Translations under genes and position numbers: made by a program
Notes under the pieces: model-generated
Told to the model about the DNA's origin: nothing
The model's database searches: none
The model's input: only the letters and a program-made list of their open reading frames with translations
In this document: positions 1-13,224 of the stretch, piece by piece
Layout: the number at the start of each line of letters is the position of its first letter
Position numbering within the stretch: position 1 is the first letter of the stretch
Assembly (NCBI RefSeq): GCF_034190915.1
Contig: NW_026947493.1
Span: 42,464,501-42,528,500, forward strand
Reading direction: 5' to 3'
DNA from: Cavia porcellus
Lineage: Eukaryota; Chordata; Mammalia; Rodentia; Caviidae
Length of the DNA stretch: 64,000 nucleotides

Positions 1-3000
1 GTCCAGCTAGGACCAGAGCCCACTATTCCTGGTGTCTATCCATATAGACTGTCAGAAAAACTGAGACTCCATCTTCTCACAATGTAAATTATCTGAACGA
101 TCACTTGTCATGTGTAGATTTAGGTAAAAACTCAACTTCCTACCAGAAAATCTTGATGTTGATCCACTCCACAAAAAAAAAAAAAATGCGTGAACAGAGT
201 GTGGCCCACAGTATTGGAGGTCAACACTGAGGGCCCCTGGATGTTAGTTAGATCTGCACTTCATCATGCAGTCATTCATGTCCTCCTTGGTAAAACAAGA
301 GTGTTAGGAATCTAGTCACTAGTCTGTTTCCAAGTCCATTCCTTCAGTAAGATCACAAGGTGTGGTGGGTCAGTTTATGACTTTCTAGGAAGTTCTTGAT
401 TGAGATCCTTAACAAAGTTTTTAGTGACAGAGTAGTAAATGAAAACTGAGGAACTATACTTTCCAATCTCCTTTCTTGGGCAGCAGAAGTATTTCCTAGG
501 ATGGTCTCTGCTGGACCTCAAGAAGAACAAGGATTCTACTCTGTGACATCACAATATCCAGTCTGAGCCCTGATCTCAACATCTTAGACGGAAAAGGGGT
601 TGATAGAGCAGAAGTGGAAAGCTACCTGAAGAACGTGGAAAGAATCAGTCATCCATGCTTCCAGTTCAGGTATGTGACATTTTCTAAGCTCACACAGAAC
701 ACGCTGGGGTCTAAAAGAAAAAGAGAGGACCACAAACTGAGTGTGTCTCTACTAGGCCTAGGAAAAATAGTACAGGCACAGAGGTTGTGCCACAGATATC
801 TTTTTGTAATGTTTGTTCCCATGAAGTGAACAGAAGCCAAAGGCAGTTCCAGCAGAGGAAGGCTAGGGTACATTTTCCCGGTAGATATTCAGGCTTGTCA
901 GGAAACTGGACCATGAGGACATTTCCTAAGCTCTTACTACCTCCCTGCCCTCTCTCTAAGTATGGAAAATATAAGAATGACATGGGTATTTTCAGAGGTC
1001 AGTACAAAATTACTTTCTTAAGGTACTCCTTATTCATTGTCTGGTAATAACTATTTGCCTGTGTAGATGTTTTTCTTTGAATAGCTTCTCTCCAGAATGA
1101 CAGGAAAGAGTAAACTAAGAAAAAGTTAAGTGAAAGAAGCATTTTAACAGAAGATAGTTCAAAAAGTACAAACAGAATAATGAGAAAAAATGTATTATCC
1201 ATTTAGCAATCAGACTAACTCCAAAGACTAGTTTTGAAATTTCAAGCCTTCACAGGCAAAAGGCCTCCTCCTATAAACAGTGAAAGGCCTCATGGTTGAG
1301 AAGTCAAACAGTTCAGCTGGAACCATCTACCAGTTCCTCCCCTTCAAAGGGACTTGTGCCAATGAAATCATTGCTGGGGATGCAGACAGTTCTGTTTTCT
1401 TTTCCTTGCCTTGGGGTTTTGGCTTCTAAAGTATTTGTTTCTTTCTTGAGTCTTAAGACCCAGAGTCCAAGTGACAGCAAATAGCTATTCCGTTTACTAA
1501 CAGGGCGGAGCTCAGTATTGGTGCCAGGACCTGACTCATCTCCATTTGGACACCCTGGAGTCTTAGCACATGGTGACCCCAGAGACAGAGCATGGGACAG
1601 GTCAGGCAGACTCACTGAGCAATGTCTGCAAATGAGAATTTGCTGTGCTTCTCCTTAAGTGGAAGCAGCAGTCCAGTGTCCTGACAGGGAGATCAGTCAC
1701 CCACAGGGCACCTAGCAGCAATAGACAAGGGAAGAAGGACACCAAATATTCATGGAGTACAATTGTAACGCTCTTCGGCCTTCAACACATCATGAATAAA
1801 TATATCCCAGCAGGAAGGTCAGTATTCTCACACTCTATAAAAGCAGCAATAACGCAAGCATGTAAGTCATGGAGAAACCCAGATAAAAACAAAATGTGCT
1901 GCTTGCACATTAACTTTATAGCACATGTTCAACTTCCATCTGGAGAAGTTACTATGGTTTGCACATTTAAATTATGGTCCAATCTCTTAAGACCTTGAAA
2001 ATTAAAATTTCATTGGCTCCGTTTTTAGACCTCATTCATTTTATAGTCAATGAAAACTAAGTTTAGGCTTAACCTAAAATAATATACACAAAACACAATG
2101 TCCTAACTCATCTACATTTATTGACTATAATGTTTCCTGACAGTTGTGATACTCATAAACCACAGAATTTTTGAGTTGCAAGGAGCTAAAAAATTATTCA
2201 CTTCAATACCTCCATTTCCAGAAGAAGAAATCAGTACAGAGATGTTAACTGTCTTGGTTAAACATGTCTAGCTAATTAGTTCTGGGAACCAAACCTTTCT
2301 TTAGTATTCTTGTTTTTAGCCTGGTGGTTTTTGTAATACACTTTACCATACATTCATGTTCAGTGAATTTATTGGTTTATATTTAAACTAACTCTTTTAA
2401 TTTCCAGTTAGAATATTTCAAAATGAGGATATGTCATTTCCTCAGCCTTCTGTGTTTAGTAATAAATGCAGATACTCTGTGTAGGTGGCACTGGTCACCA
2501 CAGCCTCCCAGCCTCTGAAGTTCAGATAAAATAAGCTTTCTCTAATATCAAGACAAGGCACTCACAGTACATCAAACAGGCTAAGAAAATAATAAAAGCA
2601 AATCTAGGAAAATTGACAAGCCACTGTGCCTTGAAGCCTGATTAGTAGTAGTCCCTTAAACAAACAAACAAAAAAAAAGACTTATACAATGTACAAAGTT
2701 TTTGCTTTGTAGTAAATATACAGTCTTCCTATATGTCTTTCGCAGTTCAAGTAGACATTAATTGTGGATATGTGTGTATATACCTGTTCACATACACAGC
2801 ATGAGTAAATGCTATCTGGCAGATGAGAGGCTGTTACACACTTCAGCAGTAACAAACTTACTCCTCTTAACCTACACTTGGATACTGATACTAGTCCTCT
2901 CTGACTTTTCTCATAAATGCATATTTTCTTTGGAATCACGTTTCCTAGACTATATATGTCTTTTTTATATTAAAGAGAAAAATAAACGTAACAATGAAAC

Positions 3001-3189
3001 TGAGTTTCAAAACAGGTTTGTAGGATAGTTACAATATTGATACATTGTTATAATTGCTGTCTTCATAATAGTCATTTGTAGTGTAAGGTATAAGCAAGAT
3101 ATCTTATCCAAACAATTTTAGTGCATAACTTTCTTTTGGAGGAACTAAGAGACGCTATCTGTATATCTATTTTAACTATTTTGTGTATA
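1..3189. other. Non-genic flank without a recognised gene
   Basis: No open frame here exceeds about 117 codons, and none shows a recognisable domain or a credible exon structure. The longest, at 1645-1998 on the plus strand, has unremarkable composition. A stretch around 2160-2330 resembles an ancient MIR-type or other old SINE relic and is listed separately. A short A-rich run lies at about 171-186. I see no CpG-rich promoter. The segment is best regarded as ordinary intergenic or intronic DNA; an intron of an unseen gene cannot be excluded. Confidence 0.7.
2160..2330 (+). repeat. Possible ancient SINE relic (MIR-like)
   Basis: The text resembles the 'bases matched in dispersed old mammalian SINEs' pattern: an attcacttcaatacctcc block, then an agaagaaatcagtacagag block, then a gctaattagttctgggaacc block. 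These correspond loosely to the fraction of old SINEs that reads 'A-rich/gagg-aaact then cacagctag then gggatt'. Identity is low and there is no poly(A) tail or target-site duplication. It could be chance similarity or another family. Confidence 0.25.
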
Positions 3190-6100
3190 CAATTTTTTTC
3201 TTTCTCCTTTTTTCCTTTACCCCTTCTTCCATTGCAGTTTGTCTTTTATCTTTTTTAACATTTCTTCCCAATGCACAATATCTGTTGTACATTTTGGATC
3301 CTATTTACTTGTTTAGTGTCTCACACTAGTGAGACAATATAATGTCTACACATGTGAGTCTGATTTATTTCACTTTTGAGTATGGTCATGAGTTACATCC
3401 ATTTACCTACAATAATCTCCAGTCTATCTTTCCTTATGGCTGAGTAGTACTCCATTATATTAAAAAAACATTTTTTATCCATTCATTTGTTGATCTGTTT
3501 TTCCATGATTTAGCTATTAAAAATTGTGCTGCTATGAACATGGGAGCATATATCACTGTGGTATATTTTTAATTCTTCTGGGAAAATATCCGGAAGGGGA
3601 ATAGCTGGATCAGATGGGTCCTCTAATTCTAACTTTTAAAGGAATCTCCATATTGATTTCTACAACAGTTGCATCAGTCTACATTCCTACCAACAGCAGA
3701 GATGTGTTCCTTTTTCCCCACAGCCCCTCTATTATCTGTTGATGTTTTGATGATAATGGGGTGAGAAGTAATCTCAGTGTTGTTTAATTTTCATCTCTTG
3801 AATAATCATTGATATTGAACATTTTTTCATGTATTGTATTTTGCCATTTGTATTTCTTAGTCTGAGAAGTGCATATTCAGATGCTCATTTTTGCACTGGG
3901 TCTTTTAATTTGGGGATCTGACTTTTTTCAATTCTTTATATATTCTAGATATAAAACCTTTGTTTGTAGAAAAACTAGGTATAATGTTATCCCACTCTGT
4001 GAATTGTCTTCTCACTCTGTTGGTGACTTTTGATGTGCAAAGCTTTTTAATATGGTGAGACCCCATTTGATAATTCTTTGCTCTATTTCCCCTACAGTCT
4101 GGGATTTGTTCACAAAATCTTTACCTACACCTGTCTTTGAGATTTCTGCCTTATTTTCTCTTCTAGTAAATTTAGTGTTTCTATTTTAGTACTTAGATCT
4201 CTGATCTATTTTGTCTTTAGTGCATGGTGATAGACATGGGTCTAGTTATAGCCTTCAGCACGTGGAGAGTCAGTTTTTCCAGTACCAATTACTAAAAAGA
4301 CTTTGTCCCAGTGAACGTTTTTGGCTCTTTTGTCAAAGATAAAGTGGCTGAGTGTGTTTGGAGAAGCTTCTGCATCTTTCAATGTGTTCTACTGATCCTC
4401 AGGCCTGTTTTTCTTGCCAATACCATGCTGATTTTATCAGTAGCTTTATAGCATAATTTTAGGTCTGGGGTTGTGATGCCTCCTCACTTGCCTTTGTTGC
4501 CCAGAATTGCTTTTGCTATTCCAGGTCTTTTCTGGTTTCAAATAAATTTTAGCAATGATTTCTGTAGACCTGGGAGGTATGTTAGTGGTATTTTGATTGG
4601 AATCGCATTAAATATGTATAACAATTTTGAGAGTATGGCCATTTTCAATATGTTGGTTCTTCCTATCTGTCAGGGCTTGGAATTTTCTTTGTTGGTAAAT
4701 TTTTAATTATATTTTCAATTTCATGGCTGATATTAGTTTAGTCGAATTAGTATATCTTCTTGATTTATTTTTGGCAATTCAATTGTGTCTAGAAATCTGT
4801 GCATATCTTGTGTTTTCCATCTTATTAGAATATAGGTTCTCATAATAAGTATTGATCATATTCTGGATTTCTGTGGGATTCATTGTGATTTCCCTCCCTT
4901 ATTCCTAATTGCTTGAATTTGTGGTTTTTTCTTGCCTATTTTTGATGAGAGTATCTAATTTATTAATTTTATTTATTCTTTCAAAAAACCAATTTTTCAG
5001 TTCATTGATTCTTTGTATTGTTTTTTAGTCTCTATTGCATTAATTTCTGCTCTTATCTTTATAATTTCGTCCCTCCTGTGAACCTAGGGTTTGATTTATT
5101 CTTCTTTCTAGAAGTTTGAGATTCAACATTAGGTTGTTTATTTGAGCTCATTCTGTTTTCCTGATGCGTGAGTTCACTGCTATAAATTTCCCTCTTAAGA
5201 TTGTTTTATTGTATTCCATAAGTTTTGATATGTTGTATTGGCATTTAATTTATAACTGTATATGCTGTTTAGTTTCATGTTTAATTTCTTCTATTATTCA
5301 TTGGTTGTTCAGAAGGATGCTTAATTTCTACGTTTTAATTTAGTTTTTGTGATTTCCTTTGTGGTTGATTTCCAGTTTCATTGTGCTATGGTCAGATAGT
5401 ATGCATGGGATGATTTCAATTCCTTTATATTTACTTAAACATGTTTTGTCAGCTAATATGTGATCTATTTTGGAGAATGTCTCATGTGCAACTGAGAAGC
5501 ATGTGTATTTTTATGCTTTGGAGTGGAACCTTCTGTAGACATTTTTACCAAGTCCATTTGTTCACAGGCTTGGTTTAATTCTAATATATCTTTGTTACTT
5601 TTTTTGTCTAGTTAATGTATACCTTTGTGAGGGGGTATTAAAGTTCCCACTACAATTGTGTTAGGTATTTGGTTTTTTCATGCTAGTTAATATTTCTTTT
5701 AAGTAGTTGGACAAACTTGTATTAGGCTAATAAATATTTGTGATTGTTATCTCTTCTTGGACTTTTTACTTAATGAGTATGTAGTGACCTTCTTTGTCTC
5801 TTTTGATGAGCTTTGGCTCAAAGTTTGCATTATCTGCAAATAGAATAGCTAACTCCACTTTTTTATGGGTTCCTGCAGCAGGAGGAATTGTTTTGCATTC
5901 TTTGACTTTTAGTCTATGAAGTTCTTTTTGGGTTAAGTGTATTTCTTGAATGCAGCATATTGTTAGCTCTTGCTTCTGGCCAGTCCGTTTCTTTTGATTG
6001 GTGAGTTGAAATTATTTTCATTGATGGTTATAACTGACATGTATTTGATTTTCTTTTTCATGCTGCTTCCCTATTGCTTGTTCCCCGAGTTTCTGCTCTG

Positions 6101-7022
6101 TTTAACTGCTTGTTCACGTGGTGGCTTCTTTTGATTGGGGTTCCTGTGTTCATAGTTCTTGTTAGTGCTATCTAATATGCCATTCAGAACATTCTGTAGA
6201 GCTGATTTCATAGTCATATCTTTCTTCAGTTGTTCTCTATCATGTATCTTATTTCTCTACCAATTTTGAAAGATAGTTTTGTAGGTACATGAATCTGGGT
6301 AGAAGATTGTTTTCCTTTAGAGGCTGAAAATGCCTCCTTCCAAGATCTTCCTGATTTTAGGATTTGTGTTGAGACATCTGCTGTGATTCTGAGGGGCTTT
6401 TCTTCATAGGTGATATGTTTCTTTTCTCTAGCTGATTTTCATAGCTTGTTCTTGTGCTGAATTTCTGGAATCTTGATTATTATATGCCTTGGTGTAGATT
6501 TATTTTGGTTATAGCTATTTGGAGTTCTATATGCTTCATTATTTGCATATCAAATTCCTTATCCATGTTTGGGAAGTTTTCTTTCATTATTTTTGTGAAG
6601 AGATTTTTAAGGTTTTTGAACCGTCTACAGCTTTCTCACTGATTCCAATCACTCTTATGTTTTTTTGCTTCACTTTATCATATAGGTACTGGATTGATTT
6701 TTCATGGTCTTTTGCAATTTTTAAGGTTATCTTTCCTTTCCTAAAAATTAGTTGCATTCCTGTCTCTTAGATCTGATATTCTATCCTTGCCTTCATTCAA
6801 TCTGCTGTGTAAACTTTTAGTAGAGTTTTAACTTCTGTTTGAATCTTTTTCATTGATTCCATTTCTTGCCATTCAAGGTTTCCATCATTTTCCTAAATGT
6901 CTCTATTTGTTTATCCATGCTTGTTTTAATGTCTCTTATTTGATAATCATTCCTTTTTTGCACCTTAGAGATGATCCTTTTTTGCACCTTAGAGATGATT
7001 CTTTTTTTAAATGTATGTTAGT
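3190..7022 (-). mobile_element. L1-A: old LINE-1, minus strand, ORF1 head and 5' UTR missing
   Basis: Read on the minus strand this is an L1 whose 3' UTR lies at about 3190-3450, followed leftward-to-rightward on the plus strand by the ORF2 C-terminal region, the reverse transcriptase region, the endonuclease region (to about 6040) and the ORF1 C-terminal and coiled-coil region (about 6150-6950). The characteristic ORF1 block encoding the 'HIII' strand is seen reversed near 6470-6490. All frames are short and interrupted, so the copy is inactive and clearly older than L1-B next to it. The 5' end of ORF1 and the 5' UTR are not present; the copy stops where the 3' end of L1-B begins. The 3' boundary is approximate, and no target-site duplication was found. 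Confidence 0.8.
6952..6999. repeat. Perfect 24-bp tandem duplication
   Basis: Positions 6952-6975 and 6976-6999 are identical, each starting ccttttttgc and ending agagatgat. The duplication sits at the right-hand end of L1-A, about 25 bp from the 3' end of L1-B. It may be slippage or a local insertion scar. It is too short to be anything more specific. Confidence 0.9.
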
Positions 7023-7389
7023 GACTCTTTTTTATTTGAAAAAACAGAAAAAAGGTAGAAATAATGCATAATTTCAAAAAAATAGTAAGAAATCACTAGT
7101 TGATAATTACATATTGTCTTCTTAGAAATAGTGTTCAAATTACAAAAGCAAAGCACACAAACTGGACATTCAAACAGTGAGGCTGCAAACAGTTCTGTTC
7201 AACTATCCAACAAAACCTTAGTAATACGGTTATCAACGCTACACACTTAAACATACATGCAGTTATATCCTTTAGAGCACTTTTTTCTTCCCTTTTTTAC
7301 AATAGCAATTACACATTTTGAGTTTTATTACTCCTACATTTCTTATTACTTTTTATACTAGAGACACAATGTGATATTTATAAATATGA

Positions 7390-10300
7390 TTCTTATTTAT
7401 TTGACTAATGAGGAGAGTCTCAATTTGTCTCCATTTGCCTATGAAGGCCTCAAGATGTTTTTTTAGCTGAGTAATACTCCATTGGATAAAAATACATGTT
7501 TTTCATCCACTCTGTGATTGATGGACATCTTAGTTGTTTCCAAGATTTATCTATTACAAATTGTGCTGCTATGAAAATGGGTGCATATATATCACTGGGA
7601 TCTTATCTTTTCAGTTTTTCTGGGAAAATATCCAGAAGGGGAATAGCTGGGTTGAATGGAACTTCCAATCCTAGTCTTCTGAGAATTCTCCATATTGATT
7701 TCCACAATGGTTGCACAGTCTACACTTCCACCAACAGTGGAGCAGTGTTCCTTTTTCTCTGCAGCTTCGCCAACATTTGTTATCAGTTGATTTCTTGATG
7801 GCAGCTATTCTTTCTGGAGTGAGATGAAATCTCTATGCTGTTTTAACTTGCATTTATTGAATGACGAGTGATGGTGAACATTTCTTCCTGTATTTATTTG
7901 CCATTTGTGTATCTTCATCAGGGAACTGTGTGTTCATCTCAGATGCCCATTTTTGGAGAAGGTCTTTGATTTGGGGGGCTTGATGTTTCAATTCTTTTAA
8001 TGTTCTGGATATAAGTCCTTTTTCTGAGGGGTTGCTGGCTAAAATTCTTGCCCATTCTGTTAGTTTTCTTTACACTCTGTTGGTGATTTCTTTTAAAGTG
8101 CAAAAACTTTTCAATAATATGAGATCTAAGTAGTTGATTCTTTGAAATGTTTCTCATGCAGTTTGAATTTGTCCATGAATTCTCTGCCTACCCCTATGTC
8201 TCCAAGACTTCTACCTACCTTGTCTTCCAGTACATTTAGTGTTTCTCTTTTAATATTTAGGCCTTTGATCCACTTAGACTTTAGTTTTGTGCATGGTGAT
8301 AGGCATGGATCTAGTTTCAGTCTTTGGCATGTGGAAAGCCAATTTTTCCAATAGCATTTATTAAAGAGGCTATCCTTCTTCCAGTGAACATGTTTAACCC
8401 CTTTGTCAAATATCAGGTGGCTGTGTGTCTTGGTAGTTGTGCTTGCATCTTTTAATCTGTTCCATTGATTCTCAGGTCTATTCTTTGCCAGCATCATGCT
8501 GATTTTATCACTGTGGCTTTGTAGTATAGTTTTAAGTCAGGAATTGAGATGCCTCCTGCCTTGCCTTTGTTGCCCAGAATTGCTTTTGCTATTCTAGGTT
8601 TCTTCTGTTTCCAAATGAATTTCAGGAGTGTTTTCTTTAGATCTGTGAGGTATGTTAATGGTATTTTGATTGGGATTGCATCAAATCTATATAACAGTTT
8701 TGGGATTATAGCCATTTTCACAATGTTGGTTCTTCCTAGCCAAGAGCAAGGAATATCCTTTCATTTTCTAATATCTCTTCAATCTCCTTATTTAGTGTAA
8801 CATAATTTTCAGCATATAGGTCTTTTACATACTTAGGTTGATTCCTAAGTATTTCATTTTTTAGATGCTATTGTGAAGAGCAATATTTCCATTTTTTCTC
8901 CCTCAGTGAATTTTTTGTTTGTGTACAGGAATGCTATTAAGTTTTGAGTACTGACTTTGTATCCAGCTACACTGCTGAATTTGTTTATTACTTCTAGTAG
9001 TCTTTTAATGGAGTTTTTTGAGTCTTCTATATGGAGTATCATGTCATCTGCAAATAGTGACAATTTAACTTCTTTTTTTCCTATCCTTATTCCTTTTATT
9101 TCTCTCTTTTGTCTGATTGCTCTGGCTAGTGTTTCCAGAACTGTATTGAATAGGAGTGGTGATAGTGAACATCTTTGTCGTGTTCCTGATTTTAAAGTGA
9201 AAGCTTTCAGTTTTTGTCCATTTAGTATAACATTGGCTGTTGATTTGTCATAGATGGCCTTTATAAGATTGAGGTAGACACCAGGTATTCTGAGTTTCTG
9301 AAGGGTTTTTATCTTGAACATGTGTGGGACGTTATTAAAAGCTTTTTCTGCATCTATTGAGATGATCATGTGGTTTTTGTTTTGGCTATTTTGATGTGGT
9401 TGACTTGCATATATTAAACCATCCCTGCATTCATGGAACGAATCCCACTTGTTGTGATCTATACTTTTCTTGATGATTTGCTGCATTCTATTTGCCAGTA
9501 TTTAATGGAGAATTTTGGCATCATTAGCAGATGGAGCCTATAGTTCTTCTTTTTGGTTGGGTCTTTCTCTGGTTTGGTATCAGAGTAATTCTTGCCTCCA
9601 GGAATGATTTAGGGGGGAATGCTTCCCTTTCAATTTCATTGAAGAGTTTATGGAGTATGGGCATCAAATCTTCTTTAAAATTCTTGTAGAATTCAGCAGT
9701 GAACCCATCAGCAGTCAACCTAGGCTTTTATTGGTGGTAAGTTTTTAATTACATTTTCAATTTCAATAGCTGATATTGGGTTATTCAAAATTGCTGTATC
9801 TTCTTGGTTGAGCTTTGGTAGTTCATCTATTTCTAGAAATCTGTCCATTTCCTTCGTGTTTTCCACTCTATGTGAGTAGAGATTTTCAAAGTAGGTATGC
9901 ATGATCTTTTGAATTTCCATGGGATCTGTAGTAATGTCCCACTTTTCAGTCCTTATTGCACGAATCTGGGATTTTTCTTTCTTTTTCTTTATAAGGTTAG
10001 CTAGAGGTTTTTCAATTTTGTTTATTCTCTCAAAAAATCAGCTTTTTGATTCATTATTTGTAATTTTTTTTAGTTTCAATTGCATTGATTTCTGCTCTAA
10101 TCTTTACAATTTCCTGTCTTCTATGAGCCTTGGGGTTTAACTTGCTCTTCTTTTTCTGGAAGCTTGAGATGAAGCATCAGGTTGTTTATTTGTGCTCGTT
10201 CTGTTTTCTTGATATGAAAATTTATTGTATATATTTTCTTCTTAAGACTGCTTTCATTGCATCCCACAGACTACAGTATGTTGCTTCCGCATTGTCATTG

Positions 10301-11110
10301 AATTGTAAGTATTGCTTTATTTCTTCTTTAATTTCATCTGTAGCCCACTGGTTGTTTTAAAGATTGTTGTTTAATTTACATGCGTTTATGCAGGTTTTGC
10401 AGTATCTTTTGCCATTAATTTCCAATTTCAGTGCACTATGGTCAGATATTATGCATGGGGTAATTTCATTACCTTTGCATTTACTTAAAAATGTTTTATG
10501 GGATACTATATGGTCTATTTTGGAGAATGTCCCATGCACAGCTGAGAAGAATATGTATTGTGATGTGGTTGGGTGGAACACACTGTAAATATTTACTAAG
10601 TCCCAATTGCTCACAGGTACGATTCAGTTCTATTATTTCTTTGCTGACTTTTTGTCCAATTGATGTCTCTCTTTGTGACAATGAGGTGTTAAGGTCCCCT
10701 ATTGTAATTGTGTATTTGGTTTTTCATGTCCTTTAATATTTGTCTTATATAGCTGTGTGCTCCTATATCTTATGCACATATATTTATAATTGTTACTTCT
10801 TCCTGTTGAATTTTTCCACTAATGAGCATGTGGTGACCTTCTTTATCTCTTAATCATTTTTAAGTTTGAAGTTCACATTATCTGCAAATAGATATTTATC
10901 CCGGCTTTTTTCTGGGTTCCTATTGCATGGAATACTGTTATCCATCCTTTGACTTTTAATGTATGAGTTTCCTTTTGGGTCGGATATGTTTCTTGTATAT
11001 AGCATATTGTGGGATCTTGTTTCTTGATCCATTCTGTTAACCTGTTAGTTTAGATGGGTGAATTGAGCTTATTTACATTTATGTATATCACTGATATGTA
11101 CTGGCTTGAG
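7390..11110 (-). pseudogene. L1-B ORF2 remnant (endonuclease and reverse transcriptase)
   Basis: ORF2 protein supplies the nickase and reverse transcriptase for target-primed reverse transcription. Reading the minus strand, the N-terminal endonuclease pieces lie at 10850-11032 and 10357-10614. The second contains the SDHSALKLEI motif, whose Asp-His pair belongs to the apurinic-type endonuclease active site. The linker and fingers lie at 9720-9920 and 9524-9718. The palm lies at 8854-9486 and includes IISIDAEKAF, the TRQRCSLSPLLF block and the catalytic SLFADDMILH with its two adjacent aspartates. The C-terminal part is at 8494-8721, 8126-8497 and 7939-8157, and the cysteine-rich tail region lies toward 7650. 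At least eight frame changes or stops break the roughly 1240-codon frame, so this copy makes no functional protein. The catalytic residues remain readable, which fits moderate age. Confidence 0.88.
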
Positions 11111-11168
11111 GTCGCTGTTATGTTCCAGTTGTTTGCTTTCTGCTTTTCCCATGGTTTAATTGCTTGTC

Positions 11169-12290
11169 CTACCTGGTGGTTTCTTTCTGTTGTTCAGGGG
11201 ATTGTGGTCTTTTTTTATCTCTATCTAGTATATCTTTCAGTACTTTTTCTAGGGTTGGTTTGGTGGACATGAATTTCTTCAGTTGTTCTTTGTCATGGAA
11301 ATATCTTATTTCTCCATTGAAAGAAATTTTTTCTTGGTACACCAGTCTGGGTTGAAAGTTGTTTTCCATCAGGGCTTAAAATATCTCACTCCAATTTCAT
11401 CTTGCCTTGAGGGTTTTTGCTGAAAAGTCTGCTGTGATATTAATGGGATTTCCTTGATAGATGAGTTATGTCTTTTCTCTAACAGCTTGTAGTATTCTGT
11501 TTTTATGCTGTATGTCTGGTATGTTAATTATTATATGTCTATGGATAGATTTATGTTGGTTGTGGCTGTTCAGCATTCTATTTGTCTCACTTATCTGCAT
11601 ATCAGATTTTTTCCCCATGTTTGGGACATTTTCCACTATTACTTCTGTGAATATTTTAGTTATGTCATTTGCATTGACTCCTACATCTTCACTGATGCCT
11701 ATTAATCTTAATGTTGCTCTTGGCATTATCTTGAAGCTGCTGGATTGTTATTTCATGCTGCTTTGTTATTTTTAAAAGTTCTATCCTTTCATGATTGCTA
11801 ATTGTGATCCTGTCCTCAAGGTCGAAAATCCTATCCTCAGCTTCATTTAAATGGTTTTGCCAGCTTTGAATAGAACTTTTTGTTTCTTGGATGTCTCTTG
11901 TTTGTTTGTTTCATGAATTCTGCTTGTTTTCTGTGTTGTTCATTCAAGGTTTCAGTTTCCCATGCTCCTGTACTTTTTTCTGTATTTCTTGTTTAGCTGT
12001 GCTCAGCAACTCCTTTACTAAGGTTGTTAGTCTATCTTTACATGGGAGAGTACTTCCATTTGATTTCCTCTATAGCCTCATGGGGTTGTTTTTTTTAAAT
12101 TTCACTTGCTATCTTTTCAGGGATTTCCGATGTGTTACTTTTGAAGTCCTCTATTTCAGTGTCTTCTGTACTTGCTCCTGGTGGACTAGATGTTTGAGAT
12201 TGCACTTTGCATTTTCATTTTTGCCATTTTCCCCTTTCAAGTTATTATTTGATCCTTCAATCCCACTAGTGTCAACTGTTGGTAGTGTGT
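11169..12290 (-). pseudogene. L1-B ORF1 remnant
   Basis: ORF1 protein is the trimeric RNA-binding chaperone of the L1 ribonucleoprotein. On the minus strand the C-terminal domain piece is at 11169-11369, beginning MENNFQPRLVYQEK and continuing through the DKEQLKKFMST block. The RRM-like domain piece is at 11466-11726, including the RHIIINI strand and the NRILQAVREK block. The coiled-coil part is only recognisable as degraded sequence to about 12290. It is split by frameshifts between 11369 and 11466 and beyond 11726. Homologous blocks occur in the L1-G, HAL1-1, HAL1-2 and HAL1-3 ORF1 sequences, which supports the call. Confidence 0.8.
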
Positions 12291-12645
12291 GTCTTGGTTG
12301 ATGGTTGTCCAATTGCTGGGTCCCTCAATGAAGAGGTGGGCCAGTCACCTGTCTTCCCACTGCAGGGCCTGCTGGGTGAGTCCTATATTCTTCCTGGGTT
12401 GACAAGTGTCATGGTTTTTGTTGGTGGCCTCCAGGCCTCATGCATCTGCATTGTGCATTTGTGATTGGTTCACTGTCTAGCACTTGGATTGGGGGAACTC
12501 AATAAACTATGTGAAAAATGCGCATACTGTGGGCGTCAAAGTGCCTCAGGGATTTAGCATAAAGAACCGGCAAAGTTATGTGATCACCACTGGGACCTGG
12601 GAGGAATCTTGAAGGAAGAGAAGAAACAGAATATCACTTACTAAA

Positions 12646-12963
12646 TCAAACTAAGGGAGGAAACTTTTGTGACAGTTTTGGCCCTGGCAAGATGGCCTTT
12701 CTTCTCCCACTCACTGATCATTCTCCCTTTGCTTTTACAGCTCTGCTTGCACAACAGACAATGTATACCTTTTTGTTGGAACGTGAAAAGCAGGAGTCAA
12801 ACTTCTGGGCACCAGAATGAACTGACCTGAGCAGGTGCTCGCCATGCAAGGTGCTGCATACCATAGCTAGGGCTGTGTCAGGACTTAATCATGCACCCTT
12901 GCTTTCTGGGTTAACACCCTAACATAAAAATATCACAGCTCTAATTCATCCTCTTCCCCCAAC
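12646..12963. other. Non-genic spacer
   Basis: No coding frame or repeat family was recognised. The stretch is compositionally unremarkable and separates the 5' end of L1-B from the first copy of the 194-bp direct repeat. Confidence 0.55.
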
Positions 12964-13157
12964 ATTATTCTCTCCCCCATCTTAGTTCCTAGTTTTTCTT
13001 CTTTATGGAACAAAGTTTTATACAGTATATATTCCAGAATTTGCTATGCACACACAAATAGGCATGCATATACTGTCTCTTTCTGTCACTGTTATGCATG
13101 CATGCATACATAGAGATCATTTTCTTTTTACATCAGATTATTATATATACACCTTTC
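12964..13157 (+). repeat. 194-bp direct repeat, copy 1
   Basis: This copy matches 15740-15933 over the same length with about seven substitutions by eye and no gaps. It includes the shared core agttttatacagtatatatt and the tail acatcagattattatatat. It lies about 2.78 kb from its partner, in the same orientation. Copy 1 has no poly(A) tail or flanking duplication. A local segmental duplication or gene conversion is the simplest reading; an unrecognised repeat family is the alternative. Confidence 0.85.
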
Positions 13158-13224
13158 CCCTTTAGTGATTCTTATCTCAGCCACTGACCTCTGTATTCCC
13201 AGTTACTCAGGTGAGAAGTTGATG

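Larger units (their letters stand above)
7023..12645 (-). mobile_element. L1-B: near full-length LINE-1, minus strand, inactive
   Basis: This is the most complete L1 in the window. From left to right it holds a 3' end (7023-7390) of the type shared with the half-L1 elements, the ORF2 remnant (about 7390-11110), the ORF1 remnant (about 11169-12290) and a short 5' UTR (to about 12645). The 3' end carries the aatcactagtt and ttcaaacagtgag blocks that recur in every younger L1 or HAL1 3' end here. At about 5.6 kb it approaches the length of a complete mammalian L1. Both ORFs carry stops and frameshifts. The 5' boundary is approximate and no target-site duplication was identified. Confidence 0.85.

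Noticed and set aside
1313..1615. Possible coding exon (100 codons, minus strand)
   Set aside because: No recognisable motif or flanking splice pattern I could support. Frames of this length are expected by chance across 64 kb.
8957..9253. Plus-strand frames over L1 regions (also 7496-7798, 11461-11775, 11891-12301 and 49105-49396)
   Set aside because: They are antisense shadows of minus-strand L1 ORF2, ORF1 or 5' UTR sequence.
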